From Candidatus Fermentibacterota bacterium (GTDB taxonomy: Bacteria > Fermentibacterota > Fermentibacteria > Fermentibacterales > Fermentibacteraceae), in contig JAAYTY010000101.1 of NCBI GenBank assembly GCA_012523605.1, positions 1 through 59,287 on the forward strand: 59,287 nt of DNA, read 5' to 3'. Position 1 is the first letter of the stretch. Every line of letters begins with the position of its first letter. Below are positions 51,133 through 59,287 of the stretch, piece after piece. Made by a program: the position numbers and the translations under genes. The notes under the pieces are model-generated. The model was not told the DNA's origin and searched no databases. It was given only the letters and a program-made list of their open reading frames with translations.

Positions 51133-53150
51133 GAAGTCTCTCCCTTCGGGGTTTTCCGTCGGACGACTCTGACGAACTGCGGATCGTACCTGAACGGGAC
51201 GAACGGACTGCCCGTCCCCTCGTAGAACTTGCCGAAGAACTCCACGAACTGGAGCCTTGCCGTATGTATGTACCCTCCGAGAAGGCTCATGAGAATGTTG
51301 AAGAGGTGGCCGAGCACGATCACGTGAATGCTGATGAAAAGACCTACCACCGGGATGTCGGTACCAGGGAGCATCGTCGCGATCTGGTTCACGACGCTCG
51401 CGATTATCCCGCCGGAGAGCGAGAGCGCGAACAGCCGGGAATACGACAGAGCGTCCGCGAGCAGATTCACGATGCCGTACGCCGCCATGGCGCCGAGGCC
51501 GAACCTGCCGAAGCCCCTGGCCTCCCTTCCTCCCATCACGAAGATCAGAACGGCCCCTGCGAGGAGCAGAAGGAGGAAGATCCCGTCCAGAGGGCCCTTC
51601 GTGTCGTAGAGGACCCCGCCGAGCAGATAATGGTTGAAGAGCCATGGAAAGAGCCCGACGAGGGACAGGACCCAGCCGCCCTGCTCCAGAATCGCCGTCA
51701 GCCTCTCGCCGGCCCTCCACCTCTTGTCGAAGTTCACGACGATCCCCGTGAGAAGCTGGACTATGCCCAGGGCCATCGTGGTGTAGAGGAACTGCCTGGA
51801 AAGTGCGAAGGGCCCTCCGCCGGGGACCAGCGAGTCGAGCGGACGCGAGAGGCCCAGGAGGAAGGAGGGGAGACGGGAGCGGTCCATTCCGAACCATCCC
51901 CCGAGGAGGGAGCCGACAAGGATCGCCGCCAGCCCGCCATGGAAGATCATCTCGAGCAGACGGTTCCTCCCGCCCTTCCTCGCAGCGATCCTGCCTGCGA
52001 TCCAGGCCGCCAGCGCCACGACGATCCCGTAGCCGGCGTCGCCGATGCAGATGCCGAAGAAGAAGGCGTAGAACGGAGCCATCAGCGGGGTGGGATCGGG
52101 ATCCCCCGGTGCCGGACGCCCGAACATGTCCGTCAGCATGAGATAAGGATTTACCAGCGGGCTTTCCGTCAGCGCGGCCGGAGGTATCTCACCCTCCGCA
52201 GGAGCGGTCTTCTCGAGGTGGACGGCGCCGGCCCCGGACAGGATTTCCGCCACGTGCTCCAGATCCCGGTCACGCACCCAGCACTCGATCACGAAGAGCC
52301 TGTCGCTCTCCAGCCCCGATCCGGCTCCGATCGACCGCTCGAGAATCAGTCCTGCGGCGTCGCGCAGGGCCTCCAGCCGGGGCAGGTCTCGGGCAAGCGA
52401 GACGGCTTCCTTCTCGAGCCTGGCGTGTCTTATCTCCAGCGCCTTGAGCCGCAGTCCGACGCTTCGCAGAAGCTCGGCGGGGGTGCCTCTCCTCGCACCG
52501 AACTCCTGAACTGAGAAGCCGCATTCCGACAGGGCCTGCCTCGCCTCCTCCTGTATGGATGTGTGCCATGCCGCGAGAAGCCTGAGGACGTCGGCGGGCC
52601 CCTCGAGAACCTGGACGGACAGCAGGGGCAGTCTCGCCTCCGCCGCCTTCAGGTCATCGAGAGCGTCGAGCGGAGCGGTGCCGGCGCACGCGGTGACGCA
52701 GCCGAATGTGCCGAGTTCCTCGAATCTGACGGGAAGTCCCCTCCAGGACTCTAGGAATGAAGCCTCCGCGGCGAGTTCGCGGGCTTCGCCCTGCCTCTCG
52801 GACATCACCATTGCGACTCTCCAGGCCCGGCCGGCTTTCCATACCAGGTCCCCGTCCGAGGCGAGGGCTTCCAGGCCCGGAAGATCGTATCCATGGGGCA
52901 CCCGGGCGAGCTTCGCGCCGAGACCGGGCTTCACGGCGTAGTCCCTCAGGAAGGAGATCACGCCGTCGAGATCCTCGATGCTCTCGGAAAGCCTCGTGGT
53001 GTCGGCCGCGACGGGACGCAGCCAGTCCTCGAGTCCCGATGGGGGGCCGGCCAGATGGACACTGCCGGAAGCCTCGAGCAGGGACAGGATGCGGTCCCTG
53101 TCGGAGGAATGGGTCACGATCCTGATCTTGGAGACAGGATCGAGGGCCAT
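51129..53150 (-). CDS. atpI: V-type ATP synthase subunit I
   Basis: Stator membrane subunit (a-type), 673 residues. The cytosolic N-terminal half (about 1-330) is alpha/beta with coiled coils. The C-terminal half holds about 7-8 helices with YAFFFGICIGDAGYGIVVAL and, near the end, DALSYSRLFALSLSGGI and HVIVLGHLFNILMSLLGGYIHTARLQFVEFFGKFYEGTG, which carries the half-channel Arg. The ATG shares one base with the G/H stop. Confidence 0.96.
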   Translation of the reverse strand: MALDPVSKIRIVTHSSDRDRILSLLEASGSVHLAGPPSGLEDWLRPVAADTTRLSESIEDLDGVISFLRDYAVKPGLGAKLARVPHGYDLPGLEALASDGDLVWKAGRAWRVAMVMSERQGEARELAAEASFLESWRGLPVRFEELGTFGCVTACAGTAPLDALDDLKAAEARLPLLSVQVLEGPADVLRLLAAWHTSIQEEARQALSECGFSVQEFGARRGTPAELLRSVGLRLKALEIRHARLEKEAVSLARDLPRLEALRDAAGLILERSIGAGSGLESDRLFVIECWVRDRDLEHVAEILSGAGAVHLEKTAPAEGEIPPAALTESPLVNPYLMLTDMFGRPAPGDPDPTPLMAPFYAFFFGICIGDAGYGIVVALAAWIAGRIAARKGGRNRLLEMIFHGGLAAILVGSLLGGWFGMDRSRLPSFLLGLSRPLDSLVPGGGPFALSRQFLYTTMALGIVQLLTGIVVNFDKRWRAGERLTAILEQGGWVLSLVGLFPWLFNHYLLGGVLYDTKGPLDGIFLLLLLAGAVLIFVMGGREARGFGRFGLGAMAAYGIVNLLADALSYSRLFALSLSGGIIASVVNQIATMLPGTDIPVVGLFISIHVIVLGHLFNILMSLLGGYIHTARLQFVEFFGKFYEGTGSPFVPFRYDPQFVRVVRRKTPKGETS

Positions 53151-53491
53151 CAGACCTCTCTCCCGGAGGCTATGCTCCCGCGGAGGATCTCGAAGGCGCG
53201 CCTCTCGAGGGCGGGCAGAGCATCCTGGAGAGCCCTTATCTCAGCGGCAGTCCGTTCGCGGAGAGCCGCCTCGGCCTCCGCCACCGACCTGCGGACTCTC
53301 TCCTCCGCAGAAGCCCTCTTTCGTTCGAGATGACGTCTCTTCTCCTCCTCGAGAGCCCTGATCTCCCGCGGAATCGAAGCCCGGATGCCTGCGGCATCCT
53401 GCCGGGCCTTCTCAACTTCGAGTCGGGCGCGCTGTTCTGCCTCCCTCAGCGATTCGAGGCTTCCTGCCACTGCCACCCAGCCTTTCGTCAA
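53150..53491 (-). CDS. V-type ATPase subunit G/H-like peripheral stalk protein
   Basis: 113 residues, almost entirely one charged coiled coil (Glu/Arg/Ala-rich, about 8-105). Position as first gene of the operon, just before subunit I, matches AhaH/NtpF-type stalk subunits that pair with subunit E. Sequence alone is low-complexity; the call rests on context and coiled-coil character. Confidence 0.78.
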   Translation of the reverse strand: MTKGWVAVAGSLESLREAEQRARLEVEKARQDAAGIRASIPREIRALEEEKRRHLERKRASAEERVRRSVAEAEAALRERTAAEIRALQDALPALERRAFEILRGSIASGREV

Positions 53492-53623
53492 TGCCAGTCC
53501 GCGAAGCGTATGCAGTTGTGGAAATCACCTTCGAAACGGCTTTATATTTCTATTAGAATCTGTTGCTGTGCAACAAGATATCTTGTTTTCCACGGGAGTG
53601 CCATGTTATCCACAGTTTCCACA
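53492..53623. promoter_or_regulatory. AT-rich spacer with DnaA-box-like sites and palindromes
   Basis: 132 bases between bactofilin and the ATPase operon. It contains one exact DnaA box, TTATCCACA (53606-53614), and three 7/9 matches: TTTTCCACG (53586-53594), GTTTCCACA (53615-53623, abutting the exact one) and, inverted, TGTGGAAAT (53517-53525). Between them lie AT-rich 53541-53559, a 6-bp stem-loop (53561-53575) and a perfect 16-bp palindrome (53572-53587). It also must hold the ATPase promoter, though no clean -35/-10 pair was found. Origin or regulatory role is inference. Confidence 0.55.
53572..53587. promoter_or_regulatory. 16-bp perfect palindrome, operator-like
   Basis: AACAAGATATCTTGTT reads the same on both strands. 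It overlaps a neighbouring hairpin arm and sits about 80-95 bases upstream of the first ATPase gene, a position suited to a dimeric regulator. Confidence 0.5.
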
Positions 53624-53986
53624 TCAGATCTCCCGCTCGCCCTCCGGCCGCATCCTGCAATTCCCCTCGAAGAAGACCCCCTCCTCCACTATCAGCGACC
53701 GAGTGAACACGTCCCCCTCCATGCGGCATCCGCTCTGCAGCTCGAGCTGTCTGTCGGCCCGAACGGTTCCGATAACGGTCCCCCCTATGATGGCCTGCGC
53801 CGCCGTGACGTCCCCCCGGATGAGTCCGTCGTGACCCACGGTCAGCGTACCGCTGACGTCCACCTGACCCTCCACCGCCCCGTCCACACGAAGACCGCCC
53901 TCCGTCTTCAGGGTTCCCGTGAAGGAGCTTCCCGCACCTACGATGGAATTCATCGAGGATGCCCTGGGGGAATCTTCCTTGCCCAT
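53624..53986 (-). CDS. Bactofilin family cytoskeletal protein
   Basis: 120 residues. The bactofilin (DUF583) beta-helix is seen as repeated short strands with Gly turns: VGAGSSFTGTLKTEGGLRVDGAVEGQVDVSGTLTVGHDGLIRGDVTAAQAIIGGTVIGTVRADRQLELQ... These polymers organise cell-wall enzymes and chromosome-partition proteins. SD GGGAGG lies 4 bases before the ATG. It lies 11 bases downstream of a membrane coiled-coil protein on the same strand. Confidence 0.93.
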   Translation of the reverse strand: MGKEDSPRASSMNSIVGAGSSFTGTLKTEGGLRVDGAVEGQVDVSGTLTVGHDGLIRGDVTAAQAIIGGTVIGTVRADRQLELQSGCRMEGDVFTRSLIVEEGVFFEGNCRMRPEGEREI

Positions 53987-53997
53987 TCATCCTCCCT

Positions 53998-54345
53998 TCA
54001 GAGAGTGTCGCCCGGCAGGGGGCCTGCGAATCCGGCTATGCGCTCGAGCCTTTCCCTCGCCTCGCACAGCTCGGCGAGCCTGACTTCCAGGGAGTCCATT
54101 CTCCGCTCCAGGTCAGTCATCGTTTCCAGGCTGTCCTCCAGCTCCGCGATGCGGGCTGCGCTCTTCGAGGCGAATGGAACGAAGGGAGATCCCGCGAACG
54201 ACATCACAACCCCTGCTACAGACAGAGCGAGGAGAACGGCTGCCCCCGCCCACAGGAGGACAAGCCCGCCCCCGCCGACCTCGTAGTGCCTGGCCGGCCG
54301 GCCGTTTCTAGGGGCGACGGTGACCGAGAATCCCCTGCCGGGCAT
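53998..54345 (-). CDS. Membrane coiled-coil protein preceding bactofilin
   Basis: 115 residues: short basic N-terminus (APRNGRPARHYEVGG), one membrane helix (about 25-50), then a coiled coil (about 62-105, RIAELEDSLETMTDLERRMDSLEVRLAELCEARERLERI) ending GPLPGDTL. This matches the N-terminal part of the M23 peptidases that often precede bactofilins, but no peptidase domain follows. It may be a scaffold or a truncated relative. A good promoter lies about 80 bases upstream. Confidence 0.75.
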   Translation of the reverse strand: MPGRGFSVTVAPRNGRPARHYEVGGGGLVLLWAGAAVLLALSVAGVVMSFAGSPFVPFASKSAARIAELEDSLETMTDLERRMDSLEVRLAELCEARERLERIAGFAGPLPGDTL

Positions 54346-54426
54346 CAGAACCGTCCTGTCCGCAAGAAGAGACCGGCTCGCATTTCACTGCCGTGACAAT
54401 CCGGACTGCGCCGGTCGCCGCGCGCG

Positions 54427-54456
54427 ATGATATTCCCGCGCAAGATGTCTCGTCAA
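54427..54456 (-). promoter_or_regulatory. Sigma70-like promoter for membrane protein-bactofilin pair
   Basis: On the minus strand TTGACG (54456-54451), an 18-base spacer, then TATCAT (54432-54427): 5/6 matches in each hexamer. Predicted start near 54420, about 75 bases before the ATG at 54345. Confidence 0.6.
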
Positions 54457-54471
54457 CGCAGGCCGGCCTCT

Positions 54472-55458
54472 TCAGACGCATTCGAGCAGTCGCCTTATTT
54501 CGGCTTCCTCCATCCCGGCACCCAGACAAGCCATAAGTAGAAGCCGCAGCTTGTGTCCCTGGAGGTCGGCGGCGAATACGGCCCCGCGCCTCTCGAGATC
54601 GGCTCCGCCTCCGGGATAGCCGTACAGCCCCATCACCCTGCCCATGAAGCATCTCGTAGTAACGGCCACCGTCACTCCCGAATCCACGGCCTCGGAGACA
54701 GCCTCGGCGACGTCCGGAGGGACGTTGCCCCTCCCTAACGCTTCCAGGACCACGGCCCTGTCTCCGGAATCGACGCAGAACCTTATCTCCCGCGCCCCGA
54801 GCCCCGCTGCGACCCTGACCAGACCCACCCGCTCGTCCAGCACCAGCCCGCCTGCCGGGAGACGAAGTCTCCGGAGAGGGGCCTGAGCGAAGATAGCCTT
54901 GTCGCCGTCTATGAATCCGAGGGGTCCGTAACCGGGCGAGGCGAAGCTGCTGACGTTGCTCGTATATGTTTTCGTAACGCGTGAAGCGCAGTGTATTTCG
55001 TCGTTCAGAACCACCACAACTCCGAAGTCATGAAATTCGTCGCTGGCCGCCGTGAGCACGGCGCCCCTGACATTGCGAGGACCGTCCACTCCAAGCTCCG
55101 CGTTGCTGCGCATCGCCGCGGTGAAGGCTACGGGGATTCCGCCTCTGAGATGGATGTCCGCCAGGTACGCGCTCTCCTCCAGGGTGTCGGTGCCGTGGGT
55201 CACCACGACTCCGTCCCATTCCCCGGACGTCTCCATCATGGCGAGTTCCCGGGCCAGATCGGCCATCCGGGCCGGAGTCATGTGCGGGCTGGGAAGGGAG
55301 AACAGCCTTCTGTGGCAGAGCTCGATGCCCGGCGGGATCATGGCCGTGTCTGCATCGATCGCTGCATCACCCGTTATCGCGAATCCCCCCGGCCCCGGGG
55401 ACATCTCTATGGTCCCGCCGGTGGAAACGAGAAGGATGCGGCGCAAGGTCCTCTTCAC
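54472..55458 (-). CDS. Asparaginase family protein (type I L-asparaginase-like)
   Basis: 328 residues. The two threonine motifs of the N-terminal hydrolase family are intact: VSTGGTIEM (Thr13) and THGTDTLEES (Thr90, Asp91). VVVLNDEIHCASRVTKTYTSNVSSFASP supplies the Lys of the second triad. It hydrolyses asparagine to aspartate and ammonia; GatD-like amidotransferase paralogs share these motifs. GTG start, SD weak. It lies 19 bases after the 1201-residue protein. Confidence 0.92.
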   Translation of the reverse strand: MKRTLRRILLVSTGGTIEMSPGPGGFAITGDAAIDADTAMIPPGIELCHRRLFSLPSPHMTPARMADLARELAMMETSGEWDGVVVTHGTDTLEESAYLADIHLRGGIPVAFTAAMRSNAELGVDGPRNVRGAVLTAASDEFHDFGVVVVLNDEIHCASRVTKTYTSNVSSFASPGYGPLGFIDGDKAIFAQAPLRRLRLPAGGLVLDERVGLVRVAAGLGAREIRFCVDSGDRAVVLEALGRGNVPPDVAEAVSEAVDSGVTVAVTTRCFMGRVMGLYGYPGGGADLERRGAVFAADLQGHKLRLLLMACLGAGMEEAEIRRLLECV

Positions 55459-55477
55459 AGGGGCTTCCGGCAGGAGA

Positions 55478-58400
55478 TCAGGCGATCTCCCTGAGGCGCA
55501 TCTTGAGGGTCTCCGGTTCCGAGGCGAGGGTCCTCACGAGTCCGAGAACCCTCTCGTCCCGGGCTACCGTATCGAGGAGGCGCATCAGGTCGGTGTCTCG
55601 CCCGGCCGCCTCCAGGAGGGGCGGATGCTCCTCCAGCAGATGAAGCATCTCCTCCCTTGCGGGATCCAGAGTCCAGCGAAGCAGAATGGCGACGACCTCC
55701 GCGTTGTCCCTGTACTTCCGCTTCATCTCGACGCTTATTTCCTCGGCCTGGGCGGCGGTGACTTCCCCCTCCGCGCGGCGCAGGCTCCGGAACACCTCGA
55801 GAACCGCTTCGTAGGCTTCCCGGGCCGACTCGGGCGCGAATTCGGAATGCCTCCCGGTCCCCGAGAACAGCCATACGGAGCTCATCGCCTCGCGGGCGAA
55901 CACCTCCCGGCGCGGATCCCCGATCCCCTGGCAGGCATCCTCCACAACGAGGAAGAGCTGTCCGAACCGTCTCAGGAACCTCACCTGAGACACCACTCCC
56001 GGCTCCTTAGAGAGCCTGTCGAGCAGTCTGTCCACCAGCCTGTCCCTGTCGCCCATGCCCATGAGCATCAGCTCGACCCTGCTCATGGCCCGGCGTCTCC
56101 AGAGCGGGCGGAACAGCTGCTTGTCGAGCAGCCTGAGGGCTTCGCGGGCCGTCGGCGTGAAATGCCCCCCCTCTCCCACGGAGAGGCAGCGCTCGAAGGC
56201 GAGAAGCAGTTCCTCCCCGCCGGTCTCCGTGCCGAGGAACTCGGAGACCTCGAGGAAGCTCTCGGTGAGCTGGTCGATCTGAGCCTGGCGCGAGTTCTCG
56301 AGGAGCACCAGATCGGTGAGCACCGCCCCCAGGGGAGTGAAGGCTTCCAGCCGCCATGCCCTGCACGCATTCTCTCCGGGCTTCTCCGATGCCTTTTTCG
56401 CAAAGAGCTTCTCTATCCTGTCGAGTGCGGTCGGAGAGAGCTGGACTTCCTCCCCCCGCTCGAATCTCCTGAACACACTCAGCAGATCGCCCTCCACGGT
56501 CTCCGCCAGCTGCTGGACCAGCGCAGCCCCGCCGGGGCGCAGAAGAGCCGGCCGTCTCATGAGCCCGGCCCGGTACAGGCCCTCCCACAGCTTTTTGGCC
56601 TCGTGTGTGAAGAGCCTCTGGAGCCGTCTGTCCGCGGTCAGCGTCCTCGAGAGCTGTGCGGCCTCCCGTACGAGAACGGCCTCCGGCGCCCTGTTCTCCG
56701 TCCAGGTCTCGTAGAGGTCTGTCGCCCAGGTCAGGGGAAGGTCCGGAGGGAGAGCCTTGCCCCCCGTGAGAAACGCCTGGAACCGGGCCGAATAGCAGTC
56801 GATGAGGATCTGTTCGAGCCTCATCGAGGCCTCGGCGAGATACGCGGCCCCTGCGACAACTCCCTGGCTGGTCCTCACCGCCTGCTCGGAAAGCGAGTAG
56901 GCGAAGCCGGCGACCCGGGGGGGATCCTCGGGAAAGAGCTCGATGGTGACCGGCAGTATCTGACCGAAGAAGACAACCCCGGTGCGCGTCTGCCATCTGG
57001 CGACCTGCGGGTCCGTGTCTCCGCCGGAGGCCGAAGGCATGATCTTCTCCATCAGCGCCTGCAGGCTCTGGGAGTTCACGCTGTCCAGCATGTCCGGCCA
57101 GTCCACCAACGCCCGCACCAGCCTCGGAAGCCCTTTCTGCATGAAGCCGGGAAGCGCGGTGTCGGACGGATCCTGCCAGACCGCCTGCCTGCTGAAGGAG
57201 GCGCATACCGTCTTCACGACCTCGACCAGGGCCGAGGACCTCTCCTTCTCCAGGCCGGACATCCGGAGGAGGTCCGATATCACCGACTCCAAGACCCTGG
57301 TCCTGTCTCCCGTGCGGAAGAGCCTCTGCAGAAGGTCGTTCTCCGCGTCACGGAGAGCGGTCTCCTGTCCCGGGGTCTTGTTGTACTCGGTGGCCGCGGC
57401 GGTGAGGTATTCCTCGAAGACCTCCCCCCGGTCGTTCAGCTCCTCCAGCACCGGAGCCACGACGTTCTCCAGGAACCTCAGACGCAGGCTCCTGGTCTGG
57501 ACTTTCTCAAGTGCAGACGCGACCTTCCCCAGTGACGGGGCCTCCTCGGCGGCGAGGCGGCTCAGCCAGTGCGGCGGAAGCGTAGAATGCAGCCTGTCCC
57601 TCTCCTCCGGGATCAGGAGCCCCAGGAGGTTCGCCACATCGCCCGTTCTCTGCAGGACCGCCGGAACCTGCTCGGGCGAAGCGCCCCTCACCACGAGAGC
57701 CGCAGCCTGGAAGACGTCGCCCGAGTCGAGCCCGGGTATGGTGAAGGACAGCTCGATCGCCTCCAGGGCCTGCGCGGCGGCGGGGCAGAACGCTATCGCT
57801 TCGAAGACCCTGGCCGCGGCGTTGCGCACCTGTCTCGGTATCTCCTGATCGGTCCCCGCGAAACCCAGAAGCCTGATCAGCCTGAACCACTCGTCTTCGG
57901 AATGGAGGGGAAGCCTGTCCTTGAAGTCGTTCGCTATGTCCACGGCCTCGAGGAGCTGCCCCTCCTGGAGCTGTCCCTGGAACTTCTCCAGAAGGCCCAG
58001 CAGGAAGGAGAGATCGGGCCTGCCGCCGCCCATCATGCAAGCCAGCCTCACGAGGGCGGCCCCGGTCCTGAAGGGCTGCTGAAGGTTCCCCCTCAGAGCG
58101 GAGACCTGGGTGATGAGCTCCAGCTCCCCCACGGCCTCGATCGCCCTGTGCACCTCGGGAACCGCATCCAGAGCGGCCTGGACCACCGCCATGTCCTTCT
58201 CCGCGAACATCCCTGACACAACGCGAAGACGGACATCGGCCATGATCTGAACCAGGCTGCCCTGGCTCTCCATCTCACCCAGGAGCCCGGCAAGGAGATC
58301 CAGCGTCTGGGGCGGCACCGAGGTGGCCCGGAGCCTGCGGAACAGGGGTTCTCCAAGGCGGCCCACGGCTCTCCAGAGCGGCATGTGCTCGTCCGCCATG

Positions 58401-59083
58401 AAGCGCCATCCCATCTCCGCGGCGAAGTCCAGCAGGGATTCCTGCGCATGGGGGGCGGCCTCCGGAAGCAGAGACTCGGCCCGTTTCAGCGCCTGTATCA
58501 CGTCCGGGCCGCCGATGCTGGTCCTTTCCAGCCAGTAGCAGAACCTCTCCGGCCAGCGACCGGCGAGCTGTATCAGGAAGTGCACCATGGCGGCCGATCG
58601 AGGGCCCTCGCCCACCGCCCGGAGGGCACGGTAGAGCACCGCGAGAACCCGGTCCATCTCCATGCCGGCGGAAGTGCGCACCTGGTCCCACATCCAGGCC
58701 AACTGGAAGAACTCCATTATGCCGGTCGAATAGGTGGAGGGAAGCAGAGTGCTGACCGCCCAGATCCAGCGTCTGGCCAGATGGGCGTCGATGGGCGGGG
58801 CGGCCGATATGAGGCTAAGGCTGTCCAGGAGCCTCTGGCGGGAAGCCTCGCTGAGCCTCGCCAGCATCCCGGACATGTCCCGGCAGACGCCGTCCCAGCT
58901 CCGGTCTTCGAATACCCTCAGCCCGGCCAGCTGGTTGGCAATCTCACGATCGAAGCTGATTGTCGCGGGAGCGTCCGTCGGGAGGTTGCTGTCGACCTTC
59001 ACCTCTGGAACGGGGGAGGGCCGCGGCTCGTTGGCTACGTACCAGAGCTTGAGCTTCTTAGCCAGGAGTTCCGACGGACTCAT
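55478..59083 (-). CDS. Very large all-helical protein of unknown function
   Basis: 1201 residues; ATG lies 26 bases inside the 3' end of gyrA, with AAGGTGGG upstream, so translation is coupled to gyrA. No signal peptide or membrane helix. Composition is Leu/Ala/Glu/Arg-rich with continuous helix-turn-helix pairs suggestive of a HEAT/ARM/TPR-like solenoid (for example MAVVQAALDAVPEVHRAIEAVGELELI, SALVEVVKTVCASFSRQAV). No Walker, protease, nuclease or zinc motif found. It starts MSPSELLAKKLKLWYV, then an acidic Pro-rich linker. No family recognised. Confidence 0.85.
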   Translation of the reverse strand: MSPSELLAKKLKLWYVANEPRPSPVPEVKVDSNLPTDAPATISFDREIANQLAGLRVFEDRSWDGVCRDMSGMLARLSEASRQRLLDSLSLISAAPPIDAHLARRWIWAVSTLLPSTYSTGIMEFFQLAWMWDQVRTSAGMEMDRVLAVLYRALRAVGEGPRSAAMVHFLIQLAGRWPERFCYWLERTSIGGPDVIQALKRAESLLPEAAPHAQESLLDFAAEMGWRFMADEHMPLWRAVGRLGEPLFRRLRATSVPPQTLDLLAGLLGEMESQGSLVQIMADVRLRVVSGMFAEKDMAVVQAALDAVPEVHRAIEAVGELELITQVSALRGNLQQPFRTGAALVRLACMMGGGRPDLSFLLGLLEKFQGQLQEGQLLEAVDIANDFKDRLPLHSEDEWFRLIRLLGFAGTDQEIPRQVRNAAARVFEAIAFCPAAAQALEAIELSFTIPGLDSGDVFQAAALVVRGASPEQVPAVLQRTGDVANLLGLLIPEERDRLHSTLPPHWLSRLAAEEAPSLGKVASALEKVQTRSLRLRFLENVVAPVLEELNDRGEVFEEYLTAAATEYNKTPGQETALRDAENDLLQRLFRTGDRTRVLESVISDLLRMSGLEKERSSALVEVVKTVCASFSRQAVWQDPSDTALPGFMQKGLPRLVRALVDWPDMLDSVNSQSLQALMEKIMPSASGGDTDPQVARWQTRTGVVFFGQILPVTIELFPEDPPRVAGFAYSLSEQAVRTSQGVVAGAAYLAEASMRLEQILIDCYSARFQAFLTGGKALPPDLPLTWATDLYETWTENRAPEAVLVREAAQLSRTLTADRRLQRLFTHEAKKLWEGLYRAGLMRRPALLRPGGAALVQQLAETVEGDLLSVFRRFERGEEVQLSPTALDRIEKLFAKKASEKPGENACRAWRLEAFTPLGAVLTDLVLLENSRQAQIDQLTESFLEVSEFLGTETGGEELLLAFERCLSVGEGGHFTPTAREALRLLDKQLFRPLWRRRAMSRVELMLMGMGDRDRLVDRLLDRLSKEPGVVSQVRFLRRFGQLFLVVEDACQGIGDPRREVFAREAMSSVWLFSGTGRHSEFAPESAREAYEAVLEVFRSLRRAEGEVTAAQAEEISVEMKRKYRDNAEVVAILLRWTLDPAREEMLHLLEEHPPLLEAAGRDTDLMRLLDTVARDERVLGLVRTLASEPETLKMRLREIA

Positions 59084-59287
59084 CCCACCTTCCGTCCCCG
59101 GAAGCCTCTCGCCGGTCTATTTCGCCGTCCTCGGCCGATAGAACGGCCGCATCGACCAGAACGTCCCCCTCGGGGAGGTCCATGAGCTTCACGCCCTGCG
59201 TATTCCTGCCGCACTGGCGGACATCGCTCACGGGCAACCTTATCACCATTCCCCGGGCGGAGACAAGTATCATCTCGTCCCCGGGAC
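59058..59287 (-). CDS. gyrA: DNA gyrase subunit A, 3' end only
   Basis: The frame runs off the right edge. The visible ~75 C-terminal residues match the last beta-pinwheel blade: DEMILVSARGMVIRLPVSDVRQCGRNTQGVKLMDLPEGDVLVDAAVL, where QGVKLM is the family signature. The tail DGEIDRREASGDGRWDESVGTPG is acidic/unstructured. The rest of gyrA lies beyond base 59287. Confidence 0.92.
   Translation of the reverse strand, partial: PGDEMILVSARGMVIRLPVSDVRQCGRNTQGVKLMDLPEGDVLVDAAVLSAEDGEIDRREASGDGRWDESVGTPG

Noticed and set aside
55052..57535. 827-codon plus-strand frame antisense to asparaginase and the 1201-residue gene
   Set aside because: Product is compositionally biased (Arg/Glu/Pro/Gly) with no motif; the opposite strand has coherent helical protein sequence and an SD.
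1..59287. tRNA or rRNA genes
   Set aside because: The larger intergenic gaps were scanned by eye for T-arm/anticodon patterns and rRNA-like blocks; none was convincing. A tRNAscan/Infernal run would be decisive.

Overview
The window is GC-rich bacterial chromosome from a diderm organism. It carries OmpA-family outer-membrane proteins, several lipoproteins with clear lipoboxes, predicted beta-barrels, a secreted peptidase with a type IX-like C-terminal sorting tail, a bactofilin, a complete V-type (not F-type) ATPase operon and a tungsten-type aldehyde:ferredoxin oxidoreductase module. Together these suggest an anaerobic, FCB-group-like uncultivated lineage; that placement is inference. Standard code and SD-led starts dominate, with many GTG/TTG starts and ATGA, GTGA or TGATG stop/start overlaps. 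No tRNA, rRNA or CRISPR array was seen.

Layout. 1-2.4 kb: 3' part of a TPR-GAF-GGDEF protein, convergent with a housekeeping operon on the minus strand (phoH-pgpH-ybeY-corC-recO-glyS, 9.1 to 2.4 kb). 9.2-12.2 kb (-): LysM envelope protein, small lipoprotein, VanZ-like protein and a diguanylate-cyclase-like protein with a degenerate active site. 12.5-20.8 kb (+): rho-rpmE, terminator, then DUF1385-prfA-prmC-ispG-glnA and a propeller lipoprotein. 20.9-26.5 kb (-): six genes from acylphosphatase through a barrel protein, a Cys-pair protein, RNase D and a phosphoesterase to a PPC-repeat lipoprotein. 26.6-30.6 kb (+): tandem OmpA paralogs. 30.6-40.2 kb: mixed accessory genes (Nudix, thioredoxin lipoprotein, legumain-like peptidase, glycosyltransferase-like protein, a RAYT transposase, EamA and MFS transporters, an RRM protein, a TPR-esterase). 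40.4-44.6 kb: polyferredoxin-AOR-ThiS (-) divergent from ThiF and a P-loop-like gene (+). 44.7-53.5 kb (-): Lys/Ala-rich protein and V-ATPase genes. 53.5-59.3 kb (-): an AT-rich spacer with DnaA-box-like sites, bactofilin, a membrane coiled-coil protein, asparaginase, a 1201-residue unknown protein and the 3' end of gyrA.

How the genes work together. The V-ATPase proteolipid keeps all the residues known to ligate Na+ in Enterococcus NtpK, so the operon probably encodes a sodium-coupled ATPase. Subunit B, however, is broken by one in-frame TGA at an invariant Gly. The AOR cluster resembles electron-wiring AorA/AorB-type enzymes, with its own sulfur-carrier (ThiS/MoaD) and activating (ThiF/MoeB) proteins. 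The most worthwhile points to follow up are the subunit B TGA, the DnaA-box-bearing spacer, the unknown 1201-aa protein after gyrA, the AOR module and the apparently leaderless phoH start.
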